This document shows positions 27,841-39,200 of a stretch of 64,000 nucleotides of DNA, one piece after another (the stretch's first letter is position 1; every line of letters starts with the position of its first letter). The translations under genes were made by a program, and so were the position numbers. Origin of the DNA: Entophlyctis helioformis (Eukaryota > Chytridiomycota > Chytridiomycetes > Chytridiales > Chytriomycetaceae); assembly GCA_025526915.1 (NCBI GenBank), contig JAHLKH010000145.1:1-64000 (forward strand), read 5' to 3'. The notes beneath the pieces are model-generated. The model saw nothing but the letters and a program-made list of their open reading frames with translations, was not told the origin of the DNA and ran no database searches.

Positions 27841-28149
27841 CGGCTGACCAGCATGGCATACGGTGACAGCCAGTTGCATTTGCATGTCCTTGGCACGGAC
27901 CATGACGCACCGGCACTCAAAACCAAGCACCACTACAACTCGTTCACCACGCCTTTCTTTGTACCCCTCGAGGCGGTTGTGCAGCGACTCGAGACTGACG
28001 ACCGGATCGACATGGACACGGCTTACTACTCGGCTCTCGTCAAATCGACACCAATGTCGTGCGTGCATTGTGGCACGGTGTTCACGAGCATGCCCAGCCT
28101 CAAATCGCACTTGAAAACCCACACCGCATCCACCAGATCGGATGTTTAA
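26499..28149 (+). CDS. HNT3: Aprataxin-like DNA-adenylate hydrolase with N-terminal macro-like domain
   Basis: Exons are about 26499-26603, 26687-26909, 26992-27330, 27389-27761 and 27870-28149. The first three encode a divergent macro-like domain. AFMVAETNSRLK aligns with the NVIANATNWRLK segment of plant aprataxins, and VQWVVYTVAPNVLPSRAECL with their THVIHVLGPNMNPNRPDNL. The glycine-rich ADP-ribose loop is missing. A 58-base GC-AG intron (donor CAG|GCAAGT) joins it in frame to the HIT domain: FPKSVVESFDDETVTIYDKY, then HMLVMPRR. The catalytic triad, PSMRQLHLHVLG, is restored by splicing, with Gln in place of the first His as in some fungal Hnt3. HYNSFTTPFF follows. The C-terminal zinc finger reads CVHCGTVFTSMPSLKSHLKTH. 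Aprataxin removes 5'-AMP from abortive ligation ends. Possible starts are at 26484, 26499 and 26526. Two separate genes are the alternative. Confidence 0.8.
27804..27839. repeat. (CTG)n microsatellite in an aprataxin intron
   Basis: About eleven CTG triplets lie in the 108-base intron that separates PSM-R from QLHLHVLG in the aprataxin gene. Because it is intronic, length changes would not alter the protein unless splicing is affected. Confidence 0.9.
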
Positions 28150-28198
28150 TGAACCACACGGTCAGCGCGAGTTGGGCGAGTTGGGCGAGTGGGGCGAG

Positions 28199-29615
28199 CT
28201 ATACGTTGACCGTCACTGAGCCCAGCATGCGGGTCAGAAGCTGCTCAATCTGAGGCACAGTCGGCCGTGCGGCTGCCTGGTTGAGAATGATGCCCTCGAT
28301 GACTGCGCGGAACTGCGGGCCATACGGGCTGCTGGACGGGAAACTGATTCGCCCACTGACAGCGGCAGTCAGGGATCCATCGACTATGCATTCTTGTGGT
28401 CAGCCTACACACGCGGCAATAGACTCGGCGCAAACGCCTGGCTTACATGGCGACTCTCTAAACGCCATGGCGTAGATGGTACACCCAAGAGCCCTGCAAG
28501 AACACCGTCAGCCATCGCGACCCACGCGACAAGAACGGCCGATGCCACGGCTCACCACACATCCGACGCCTCGCTGATGCTCGAGTTGGACGGCGGATCA
28601 AACAGCTCAGGCGCACGGAACGGCGCAGTCACCGTCTCGGCGCACAGCTCCTGCAACGCAACGGCTTCTTTGCGCGATGCAATCACGACGCGTGCATGGG
28701 TGACGGACCCGAGATCCATCAGTACAGCGCGGCCCGAGTCGTCAATGAGGATATTGGCTGGCTACACGTGCACGCCACAAAGGTCAGTGCACCCGTGTGC
28801 GGCATGGCGAGCATGGCGCGCTTGCCTTGAGATCGCGGAAAGCCAGAGGCGGGCTGTGCGAGCTGGGTGACGCATGCAGACAAAAGTAAGACAATGCCGA
28901 GCCAGAGACGCACAGCGACACCGAGCCAGAGAAGCGATGCCAAGTGGACGTACTGGAACGCGGTCAGTCCCTTGCACACGTCAATGGCGATCCGCAGGAT
29001 CGTGTCTATCGGAATGTACTCGCCCGCCGGCGTCTTGTCGATCAAGTCTTGCACCTGGCAGCGGGCAGACATCAGCCCCTGCTCTCCTTTGGACACACAT
29101 GGCGACCCACAGGATGCCCGTGATCAGCGCACCGTTCCTTTGCTGCAGAACGGAAGCAAGAGGCGGCCTTCCGAGACGGCACCCCCGGCGCTCACGGTCT
29201 CCGAGTCAATAAGCTTGAGCACATGCGGCGACGAGACGGCCTGGTGGGCAGCAATCTCGTACCGCAGCCGCTCCTCGTGCTCGGGCAGCTGGATGCGGAT
29301 GCGTTTGAGCGCATACAGGCCGGTGCTCGACGCATGCGAGGATGTGGACAGGTGGGACGGCGCCGCCTCGCGGACGAGATACACAAACGAGAAGCCGCCC
29401 TCGCCCAGCTGCTTGAGCACCGTGAAGCGGCGACGGTTGACGGTGATGGTGGGCGGCGGTTTGAGGCGGCCAAACAAGGCCGACAGCGAGGCCAGGAGGC
29501 CGCAGAAGAAGTCCATGAGGGCGGCCAGCGGCGATGGGCGGGACTGTGAGCGGCCGCCGTTGTTGCTGTTGTTGTTGCTGGTGTCGTCGACAGAGAGCGC
29601 TTCAAACGACGGCAT
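28199..29615 (-). CDS. ENV7: STK16/Env7-type serine/threonine kinase (NAK family)
   Basis: The start is MPSFEALSVDD. A hydrophobic/Cys segment precedes the kinase (MDFFCGLLASLSALFG). It may serve membrane association, as STK16 and Env7 are lipid-modified. Kinase features: glycine loop LGEGGFSFVYLV, VAIK-type Lys in YALKRIRIQLPEHEERLRYE, LLPFCSKGTVQDLI hinge, and VCKGLTAFQYVH. The catalytic loop, rebuilt across a GC-AG intron (donor AAG|GCAAGC), reads LAFRDLKPANILIDD, so Phe replaces the usual His of HRD. The metal-binding motif is DLGS, typical of STK16. APE is seen as FRAPELFDPPS, followed by SEASDVWSLGCTIYAM. The C-terminus ends at 28199. It likely acts at vacuole or Golgi membranes. The gene is tail-to-tail with aprataxin, 49 bases apart. 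Confidence 0.87.
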
Positions 29616-29690
29616 GTGTCGCTGTGCTCGGCGCGGAGGTGGCTCAGATCGCCGTGTTTGTCGCCAGCAAGGCAAGGCGGAGAGCAGCTT

Positions 29691-31012
29691 TCATTGTGCA
29701 CGTGGTGGTGGTGGAGCATGTGCAGATCCAGCTGCGAATGTCAACACAGGCGCAGACGCAGACGCAGACGCAGACGGAGGTGCCGCAGTCTCCAGCGCGG
29801 GCCTGACAGCAACAGCCACGGCATCCTCGTACGACGGAATAGGCACGTTCACGTATGCAGGTCCTGCATGCCCTGTGCTGCGGCGTGCAGGCGACTCGGC
29901 CACCACAACCACTCTCGATCCCAAGCCAGATGCCGATCCGCGCGTGTCCTCGTCGTCGTGACCAGCACGGCCACCGGCGTCTGCTGCCGGATCGTCGTCG
30001 TAGTCGGGCGGCTTGCCATCATATGCCGGCAGCATCTCGACATCTCCGCCATGGTACCGAGACCCGCCGCCAGTCGTGCGCGTCCTTGCAAGCGACGCAT
30101 GCCGCCTCTCGACCGCCTCAATGGCCGCGCGGTAGTTGCGGCTCACGCGATCGTGTCTGGACTCGGTCTCCTCTCGTGCCTCTGGCCCGTGGTTGTACCG
30201 CAACACAAGGAACGTGTAGATGATCGTTGCATACAGCCACAACTGTCATTCGTTGCGTCAGCCATGCGCTCCAAACGCTGCACTCGGCTGCGCGGCACTT
30301 ACAAACACGACGAGACTCGCGCAGTACGAAAGGTACGCACGAACTGGGTTGGCAAGATCGCCCTGGCAGACAGTGTCGACGTCGCCGCATGTCTGTCGGC
30401 CCAGCGACACCATGCTGCGGGCAAAGATGACCACAAAGAGCGTCTCGATGATCGTATGGAACCACAGACAGAACCCGAGGTACGACAGGCCTTCGATCTG
30501 CCGCCAGTCTGTCGTTAGAGCCGTCTCGACATGGCGGAGCTTAAGCCGCCAAGCAAGGTGCGGAAAAGCTCGCTCAGCCAGCCAAGCGTGCGCAAGCGTG
30601 CACATGCGTGCACAAGCTGGGCACGCATCGCAACGAACCTTGAACAGCACGCTCGCAAGCTCAAAGGCAGCCAGCAGCCCTCGGACGACATTGAGCGTTG
30701 GCTCAACCGGCCGCACGAGGCTGTTGGGCAGAACCGCATACGCCGACAACGCCTGCCCATCCAGGTCCCGTCAGTTCATGTCTGGGCGGCGAGGGGTGGG
30801 CAATTCGGCGAGGAAATGCCTGCAAACCGCCGACATGGGCGAGCAGAGAGCAGGCGGTGCGGTGCGGTGCGGTGCAGAGCAAGTGGTCGTACAGCGAGGG
30901 TGAGGCTGGCTGCCATGGATATCCGCCGCAGTCTCTTGGCCGTGAGCCGATCCTGCATCGCTGCGGCTGCTGGCGTGGTTGCAGGTGCCCTGACCGACGC
31001 TGATGGTGGCAT
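29691..31012 (-). CDS. Four-span membrane protein A of a tandem pair, unrecognised family
   Basis: Three main exons follow a short first exon (MPPSASVRAP..., then KRLRRISMAASLTLA). They encode ALSAYAVLPNSLVRP, a hydrophobic helix (VVRGLLAAFELASVLF), then YLGFCLWFHTIIETLFVVIFA, a loop with a Cys pair (TCGDVDTVCQGDL), LSYCASLVVFV and LWLYATIIYTFLVLRYN. About 150 cytosol-like residues follow, rich in Arg, Asp, Pro and Ala. The layout is four hydrophobic segments with a Cys-Asp-X-Asp-X-X-Cys loop before the last. The same layout, with matching PNS-VRP and CD-D--C motifs, is found in the next gene upstream (31145-32580), so the two are tandem paralogues. It is loosely like MARVEL/tetraspan proteins, but no family is claimed. 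The first exon boundary is inferred. Confidence 0.7.
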
Positions 31013-31144
31013 CGAGAGCTCTTTGTGCGATGGCAAAGCCAAACGATGGCAACAACATCGATGGCGACGACGATGGCGACGACGATTGGACGACTATGGT
31101 ACGGCTGTTCATTGATAAAGATGACGAGGTGGCGGCGACACGCA

Positions 31145-32580
31145 TTAGGCACGGCCAGACGGCCCAGATCCAGATCCAGATCCAGATCCAGAAGCCGACG
31201 CCGCCTCGGCGGCAATCGCCGCGTTGTGGGCATCGAGCAGCTTGGGATCGACAAGCATGTACGGCGGCGGCGCAACAAACTCGGCATTTTCATCGGGCGT
31301 CAAGGCTTTGGAGATGGCCACGTCAGCCGGCATCGCCATCCGGACATGCTCTGTGACGCCGCCAGCCGGGATCTGAGGCGGCGGCTTGTACGCGACAGGC
31401 GGCTCTGCAAGGATAGGGCCAGGGAGGCCAGGCTGCTCGTGACGATGACGGTCGTCTTCCTCATGGCCATCGTCAGAGTCGGATGAGGAAGACGAGGTGG
31501 TCTCGATGTCGCGCTCGCGGCGGGCTTCATGCTCGCGGCGGAGACGGGGGAGCACCAGGAACACATAGGCCAGGAACGATGCCATTGACACGAGGTACAG
31601 TGTCACCTATAAAAGGCAATCCGTCAGCCAATCCGTCATTCCATCAATCGCCAATGCGCGGTCAGGCTTACAAAAATGGCAACGTTGACAAAGTAGCGGC
31701 CAGCAGAATAGCCAGGCGACTTGAGGTCTTCTGCACAGCGATCGTCGGCATCACAGCTGCCAGAACCGATGCCAAAGGCATTGCGAAGGTTGATGACAGC
31801 GTAGCCGAGCTCGGTGGCCGTGTAGAGGACAATGTAGGCGGCCGAGAAGAGAATGGACGGCGATGAGGAGTCAAGGACGATCATCGACACCACCGGGACG
31901 GCGATGCGGAGGCCGCCGGACCACGAGCCGCCGGGTCTGACTTGGGAGTTGGGGAAGAAGGCGTAAATGCCCAGCCACTGCGTGCGGATTGGAGAAGACG
32001 GTGCACAGCAGGTTAGCCAAAATGAGGCGTTCAGGCCGGCGTGACATGGCAGACTCACAAAGACGATGGCCATGGCCACACGGAACAGCGAGCGGATGGC
32101 CGACGGCCGCTTGGCGGGTCGGCTGCGCTTCTTGGCCTTGATGACGATGCGGCCCTCGTGGTGCTGCCGGCCAGCCCGAGGCGGTGCGGGTGGTGCGGGT
32201 GGTGCAGGAGGCGCTGGCGGCATCGGCGGCGCTGGCGGCATAGGAGGAGTAAAGGCAGCAAAGGAGGCCATCTCTCGGTCCTGCTCACGGCGGAGCTGCT
32301 CTGCGTGGGCATGTGCAGCGGGCAGCTTGGAGGTGAGGTCGGCGGCAGAGCCCGAGGCCGAGTCCTGGGGCTGGATGATGATGCCCCGCCTTGAGATGGA
32401 GACGGTGAACGACTTGGCGTCCTTGTCCTTCTTGTCCTTTGCGGGCGGCGGCGTCTGCGGGGGCTGCAGCGGCTGCAGCGGGTAGGCCTGCACCGGAGGG
32501 GCGTCTGCGGCGGCCGTCTGGGCTTGGGCCGTCTGGGCTTGGGCCGTCTGGGCTTGGGTCGTCTGGTGCACACCGTCCAT
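31145..32580 (-). CDS. Four-span membrane protein B of a tandem pair, unrecognised family
   Basis: The start is MDGVHQTTQAQ with a TAQAQ repeat. A Pro/Ala-rich N-terminus of about 150 residues contains a VSISRRGIIIQPQD segment and repeated PPAPPAPP. A basic KKRSRPAKRPSAIRSLFR region leads into the first helix. After an intron: LGIYAFFPNSQVRPGGSW, IAVPVVSMIVLDSS, ILFSAAYIVLYTATELGYAV, a loop GSCDADDRCAEDL, then FVNVAIF and VTLYLVSMASFLAYVFLVL. The acidic/Ser tail ends SGSGSGPSGRA. Shared layout and motifs with the neighbouring gene A indicate a local duplication. B has the longer N-terminus and A the longer C-terminus. Membrane localisation is likely; the role is unknown. Confidence 0.75.
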
Positions 32581-33002
32581 CTGAGCTGAGGGGTGGGCAA
32601 GGCGGAGCGATGCCGCTTTTGACGTGGCATCCAGCCGGCCGGCCAGCCAGCCAATCAGCGCTCGACAGGTCGGCAGCCAGCGCGCAGTGCCACACCGGCT
32701 GCCGGGGAACACGCTGCGGCAGTGAAGGGACCAGCACGCCAGCTAACGAGCCAGCCAGCCAAGCGTGCCATGTCGTGCCATCCAAGCATGCCGTGCCATG
32801 CCGTGCCGTGTCCTTACAGGCCCGCCGTGGTCGAGCTGGCACAGATCTGGCCCAGCAGGGCACGACCCGCCCAGATTTTCGCATTTTTTTTTGTTTTCCA
32901 GCGACGAGCGACGAGGAAGGGCTGCGACGACGACCACCACACACGCCGATACAACCAACCACAAGCACGACCACAAGGACGCACGCACACGCACGCCCAG
33001 AC
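32581..33002. other. Divergent spacer between membrane protein B and UTP5
   Basis: This stretch of 422 bases has no gene. It contains GCCAGCCA and GCCGTGCC/CATGCC simple repeats (32750-32815) and a short T-run near 32881-32900. ACA/CAC-rich sequence lies just before the UTP5 start. No conserved promoter element was recognised. Confidence 0.5.
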
Positions 33003-35688
33003 ATGCCCGCCGCACGGAAATCCAAACAGCCCAAGCCCTCGCCGCAGGTGCTGCAGGTCGCTCCGTTCGCCGTCTCGGCCTTTGCCCTCTCGCCGTCGTC
33101 CGGCGCCGTGACCCATGTGGCCGCCGTCACGCCGGCCCTCGACGCTGCCCGCCTGGTCGTCTATGGCACCGCCGACGCCTCGCACGCCGCCGACTACACC
33201 ACGCCCGCCGGCTCGCTGTGCTCATCCGTCGCCTTTGGCAAGCACGTACGTTGGCCTGTCTGCCTGTCTGCCTGCTTGCTTACCTTGCCTGCTCGCTCGC
33301 TTTTCTTTGTTGCGTGTCTGCGTCGTTCTGAATGCCGTGAATTTCACTGCTGACACCCATGGACGCTGCCTGTCTGCCTGCCTGCCTGTCTGCCTGCCTG
33401 CCTGCTCACATGGACGCTCGCATACACACATGCGATCATGGCCGACAACCGCCGCCCGTCTGCAGAAGGAGCAGATCCTTGTGGCCCTGCCGCTGTCGAC
33501 CGGCTCGATCCTCGTGTACTCGGTGTCGGCCGGCACCCTCTTGCTGACGCTGGCAAACGGCCACCGCGGCCCCGTCGTCGACTTTTGCTTCTCGCCCGTG
33601 TCCCGCAAGGGCTTCTCGATCGGCGACGACGGCCTGCTCGTCGAGTGGGATCTCAAAAAGGGCACTGCCCAGAGGTACCAGCGCGCTGCCACCCGCATCC
33701 TTGCTTCCTGCCCCCTTGACCGTCTGCTGACGCGGTCTTAAACCTGCCAACTGCGCACAGATCCTTCCAGTCCAAGTCCAAGAACTTGTCCAAGATCGCC
33801 ATCGACGCCAAGGGCAAGACGCTCGCCGTGGCTGCCAACCAGATCGACATTCTCGACATTGAGTCGTGGGCCGTTGTCAAGACGCTGACCGGCCACGCCA
33901 CTCAGGTGTCGCAGCTGCTCTTTGACCCCTCGTCGCCTGCCCTGTTTTCGGCCGCCATCGACGACCGCTTCATCAGCCAATGGCCGCTCGAGGCATCTGG
34001 CGCTGGTCTTCCCACGGGTAAGCCCGCAGCGAGCTGCATGCATCCAAGACGGTCGCGAGCATCCGCACACACACGCAAGAGCTGACACGGCCAATGCATG
34101 GCGATGGCACAGTCTACACGGTCGACTCGCCTGCAAACTTTTTGTCGCTGTCGCCTGCCGGCGTCCTGCTTGCCCAGCTGCAGAGCGGCGAGGTGCATCT
34201 CTGGAACACGGGTGCCGCGGCAGAGCCTGCCAAGCCAGAGTCTGCGTCCAAGAAGAAAAAGGGCGGCGCGGCTGCTGCCTCGGCTGCACGGGCGTCTGAG
34301 TCCCGCATCGTGATCAACCACGCGACGGCGGTCGGCGAGACCGTGCCGATCCACAACGCCGCCTTTGACGGCGATCGTGTCGTCGTGGTCTACGGCACGT
34401 CGTTCCGTCCCTTCTTTGAGCGTATTGTACGTCTCTTGGGATCCCCTGCCTGCTTGCTTGCCTGCCTGCCTGCCTGCTTGTCCATCAGTCGGTGTGTCTG
34501 CGTTCCTGCTGCGGCCAGCAACTGACGCGGTGATGCATCTAGGCGTACTTGGACGAGGCGGGCAAGCTCATTCCGTCCATCTCCGTGTCGCGCAACCCCG
34601 ATGCGCCAACGCGTTCAGACACGGCCGCTGCAGGCGCATCTACGCCGCGCGGTCCCGTCCATGTTCTTGGCGCCATTGACATGCTGGTGCCAACGTACGG
34701 CAAGGGAGCCTCGTCGTCCAAGGACGCCGTTCTGCCGCTGGATTTCGACGACGAGACGACGCTCGAGGACCGTGTCAAGGCACTCGACCCGGTCTCCACA
34801 CCGGGACCTAGAAACCGCGCAGCGTTTGCCGCCGTTGCCGCAACACCGACGCCTGCCACGCCTGCCACGCCTGCCACTGCTGCTGCTGCTGCTGCCGCTA
34901 CCCCCGCGACGCCTGCGACGGGCAACCGCAAGGCCGCGACGCCGCTCTCGCTGGCACAGATGCTGTCACAGGCTATCCACTCGGGCGATGTGCAGATGCT
35001 CGAAAAGTCCATCGAGACGGGCGACAAAAAAGTCATTGCGGCCACCGTGGCGCGGCTGTCGCCCACCCAGGTCGTGTCGCTGCTCGAGCTGCTCGTGGTG
35101 CGGCTGCAGCGCCGGCCGACGCGTGCACCGCAACTCATTGAATGGGTGCGGTCGCTGCTCATGACGCATTCGGCGTACCTCTTGTCGGTGAGTGTCCTCT
35201 GCGCGTTCTCTCGTGTTCTTGCTTCCATGTCCTAACCATACGACACTCGACACGCCGCGCTACACGATGCATGATAGGTGCCCACGCTCGCAACGCGGCT
35301 CGGGTCGCTGTACCGCACACTGGACACACGCCAGCAGACGCTGACGAAACTCAACCGCCTGTACGGGCGGCTGGATCTGGCCGTGTCGCAGATGGACGCG
35401 GCGCGGTCGACGCTGCTCATGTCGGGTGCCGGCGACGATGCGGACGTGGTCGTGTACGACGACGAGGACGAGGATGGCGATGCCAGCGACGACGAGAGCG
35501 AGATGATCAGCGACGACGAGATGGTGCTCAGCGATGACGATGGCGAGATGGAGAGTGGCGAAGAGAGCGAGGGCGAGGGCGAGGATGATGATGAGGACGA
35601 GGGCGAGGATGGAGACGAGGGCGAGAAGGAGGAGGAGGGCAGCGAGGCGACCGTGTCCGAGTCAGACGACGACCAAGACGACGAGTAA
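33003..35688 (+). CDS. UTP5: U3 snoRNP t-UTP subunit Utp5 (WDR43)
   Basis: Exons from MPAARKSKQPKPSP encode a WD40 propeller. Segments include VAPFAVSAFALSPSSGAV, LVALPLSTGSILVYSV, GHRGPVVDFCFSP, DGLLVEWDLKKG, WAVVKTLTGHATQVSQLLF, DDRFISQWPLEA and QSGEVHLWNTG. A linker rich in Thr-Pro-Ala repeats follows. The C-terminal Utp12 domain reads LLELLVVRLQRRPTRAPQLI and LIEWVRSLLMTHSAYLLS, then VPTLATRLGSLYRTLDTRQQ and LYGRLDLAVSQM. A long Asp/Glu tail closes the protein. Utp5 belongs to the t-UTP/UtpA complex that links rDNA transcription to 18S pre-rRNA processing in the nucleolus. Several introns carry (CCTG)n tracts (about 33250-33290, 33366-33412 and 34445-34490). AATAAA lies near 35766, and the gene converges on SEC31. 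Confidence 0.92.
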
Positions 35689-35943
35689 TTGGCGGCATGT
35701 GTGACTACAAGCCACCATGACCATGTCGCACGGCCACGACGCGGCCATCCCCAACCCCCTTTTGAAATAAACCACAACCGTCACGATAGCGCGATCAGAG
35801 TCTTCATTGATTGGTGTGGTCGCAGTGGGCTGGCTAGAGAGGGAGGGCGGGAGGGAGTGGGAGGAGGAGAGGGTGCGTGTGTGTAAAACGTGGACGCAGA
35901 GGCCATTCACGCGCGGCCCGACGGTCGGACACGCACAAGGCAT

Positions 35944-36235
35944 CTACCGTTGCTGCGGGTAGCCCTGTCCGCTCGGCTGGCCCTGCTGGTGTTGCGGCGG
36001 GTAGCCCATGCCGGGCATGCCCGTGGGCGGCGGACCGATCGGTCGTTGCTGCTGCTGCTGCTGTTGGCCCATGCCCATGCCCATGCCGGTCGGTGGCGGC
36101 GGCGGCATCTGCTGGGGTGGCATCTGCTGGGGCGGCATCTGCTGGAACGGCTGGGGCGGCGGCGCACCAAACATCTGCTGAGGCGGAGGCGGCAGTGACT
36201 GCTGGAACGACGGTTGCGGGGGCGGCGCAGGACGC

Positions 36236-36269
<34 letters not shown>

Positions 36270-39200
36270 ACTGCTGTTGCGGCGGCTGTTGGAGGGGCGG
36301 TGCACCATACGACGGTTGAACAGGTGGCGGGCCAGGCCGGCCGATCGGCGGGGGCGGGGGCAACGGCTGCGCACCGCCCGTCAGTTGCTGAGGCGGCGGT
36401 GGAGCAACGATCGAAGACGACCGCTGCGGAGGTGGCATCTGCTGCTGCTGTTGCTGCTGGATCGGCGCGTTGGGCTGGCCACCAAACGCACGCGGTGGCG
36501 GCCCAACAGGCGGTGGCCCGACAACAGGTGGCGGCCCTACAACAGGCGGGGGAGCCATGCCCATGCCACCCATGCCCACGGGCGGTGGAGCTGGCATACC
36601 CATGCCGCCCATGCCCATCGGCTGCGGCGGCTGCGGAAGTGCATGCGACACGGGAGACACATTCTCGCCAGCAGCAGCCCGCTCCAAAGCATTCACAAGC
36701 TGCTTGACGCCAACGATCCACTGGCCCGTGACATCAAAGCGTTTTCTCATGAGCTCAATCTGGATGCGGTGGGCCGTCGCAAACTCTTTCGCGTCGAGCG
36801 CCTTGGCAATGGCCTGGAGCTTGTCGACCACGTCGGCCGGCACGGCCGCATTGTTGAGGTCGTCAAAGAGCGTTCCGAACCGCTTCTCGGCTTCCTTGTA
36901 TGTGGTGCTGTGTTGCGGCGACGCGTCGGCTATCGCCTTGAACCCATCGAGGTGCTTCTGGAGCGCCGTGTAGCAGGGCCGGTGCGCGGGCGAGATGTGC
37001 GATCGGTCACCTGCCGGGTGCCTGGCGGGTGCTCCTGGCGCCCCTGCGCTGTCGGGCAAGTTGGGCGTGCGGGACTGCGGCGGCAAGTTGGCCGCATATG
37101 GGTTGCCCATGGGCGGCGGCACGCTTGACGAGCGGTTGAAGCCAAGACCGCCAGCGCCAGGGGCATTTGGCGCAAAGTTGGGCACACCAGGGACACCTGC
37201 GGGCTGGTACGCGTTGAATCCTGGTGCACCGCCATAGCTTGGTGTCTGTTGAGATGGCTGGTATGAGTTCCAAGACTGCTGCTGCGGTGGCTGCGGCGTG
37301 CCATATCCACCATAGGCCGACTGCGTGGGAGGCGGCTGGGGCATAGGCGGTTGGAAGCCACCGTAAGCGGGTTGAGGTTGCGGTGGCTGGCTGTTCCATG
37401 TGTTGCCATACTGGGCCGCCTGCTGCTGTTGCTGTTGCTGCTGCTGAAGCTGTTGTTGCTGGAAGGCCTGCTGCTGTTGTTGCTGCTCTCGTTGTTGCTG
37501 TTGCTGCTGCAAGTGGTACTGTGCCTGCTGTTGTTGTTGCTGGTACTGGTACGCGTCAATGACATCCACGGCCGCAAACGGGAACACAGGTGCCGAGCCG
37601 AAAGAGTGCACGTGGGAGCCGCCACTCTGGTACACGAGATCGCGCAAAATGGCGACTGGGTCGGCTGGTCGGTCCGGGTCGTGCTCGGCGCCAACAGGAG
37701 CAGCGTTGGCCTGGGCAGCAATGGCATCAAAGTCGCCGCCAAACTCGCCCGTCGTAGAGAAGGCATTGTCGCCGCTGTCAGCACCGGCAGGCACCGAGCT
37801 AGGAGGACGCGCTGGGTCGGCTGCAGGCGCTGCAGGAGGCGGCGGTGCCGTGGTGAAGCCCTCGGGTACCTGCTCGAGCATGCGCCACGCACTGGCGCTC
37901 TTGCCCTGGTGTGCAGCCACAGACGCGTATTCCACGTACTTGGCATACAGCTTGGCCAGCGCATACTCGGTCTTGTCCTCGGGCAGGCCCTGCTGCAGCT
38001 CAGGGTCGACAAAGCCAACCGCAAAGCGGAACACGGACACCTTTTCGATAAGCGACTGGAGAGCAAGCCGACGGTCGGTCTTGGCGTCGGGCTTGCGGCC
38101 AGGCAAAAGACCGAGGCTCTTGATGTCGTCTGCCTCGTTGCGCGTCCAGACATCGACGGCCTTGGCGAGGTTTCCAGAGCCGAGATGGCAGAGGACGGCC
38201 GCGTGGTTACGCTCGCGATCGGCAGCCGTCACGATGCCTGACGTGGCAGAGGGACGGCCAGTTGCAGAGAGCGAGGGAAGCGCGCTCAGGCTGGCAGTGC
38301 TGGCGCCGGTGGCACCGAGAACAGAGCTACTCGCACTCGGACCCGAGCTCTCGAGACGGTTGGCGAGCACGCCAAACAGTTTGGAAAAGTCGTCCGTCTT
38401 GGCGTAGGTGCAGACCAGGGCGAGCACATCGCGCCAGTTGCCGCCCGTTGGCGAGTCAATGCGCGCATTCTCAACCACGTCTGTGAGGTCGCCATCGACA
38501 ATGCCCTGCAGGATGCGCGAGTAGGCCTTGTACTTGGCCGTCTGCTTAAAGTACTCTTGCTGGGTGCGGTACAGCAGCTCTTCGCCGCCGCTGATGGCCA
38601 GAACAAGAGCATCGGCGTACCGCTTGGCGCCAAGGCACACATTGACGGCCGTCTCAAAGTCGCCAAGGATCAGGGCCTTGGTGACGAGCGTGTCAATGTC
38701 TGTGTCTTCCGACGGCTTGCCCAGCGAAAAGAGCGAGAATGGCGTGGCAGGTGCAGCAGCAGGCTTCGGGACTGGGGCCGGTGCAGGTGCAGGTGCAGAG
38801 CCATCACCATTGGCATGCTCAGCTTCTCCAGTCGCAGATGCGGGGGCAGAAGAGGCAGCGAGACCGGCAGGAGGCGTTGGCTTGACATTCAGACGCTTGA
38901 GAAGACCGGCGAGTCGCTCATCTGCAATCTGGTTCTTGTCAAAGCCAAGGAACTGGATAATGTCGTCGCGCGACGAGTGCGAGAACATGGCCTTGAGGAA
39001 GCGGAACACGTCGCGGTCCTTGTCGAGCATGGTGAGCTCCTGGGCAGCGGACACCGAGTCGCAGTAGTGGGCGAGCTCCTCAAACGACTCGCTTTGGAGG
39101 GCAGCGTCGAGCAGATCGATGCGGCGGGAGACTTCGAACTCGGAGGGAGCATGGCGGATGGAGACCAACGTCGGGCTGGCGCTGCTGTGGACCGCAACGA

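Noticed and set aside
35877..36707. Long plus-strand ORF (Ala/Val/Gly-rich) opposite SEC31
   Set aside because: It is a shadow of the Pro/Gln-rich SEC31 coding strand. It has low complexity, no domain, and full overlap with a well-supported gene.
36214..37237. tRNA or structured RNA gene in repeat-rich parts of the window
   Set aside because: Scanning by eye for TTCGANTC-type T-arms and paired acceptor stems gave no convincing tRNA here or elsewhere; GC-rich repeats give spurious stems.
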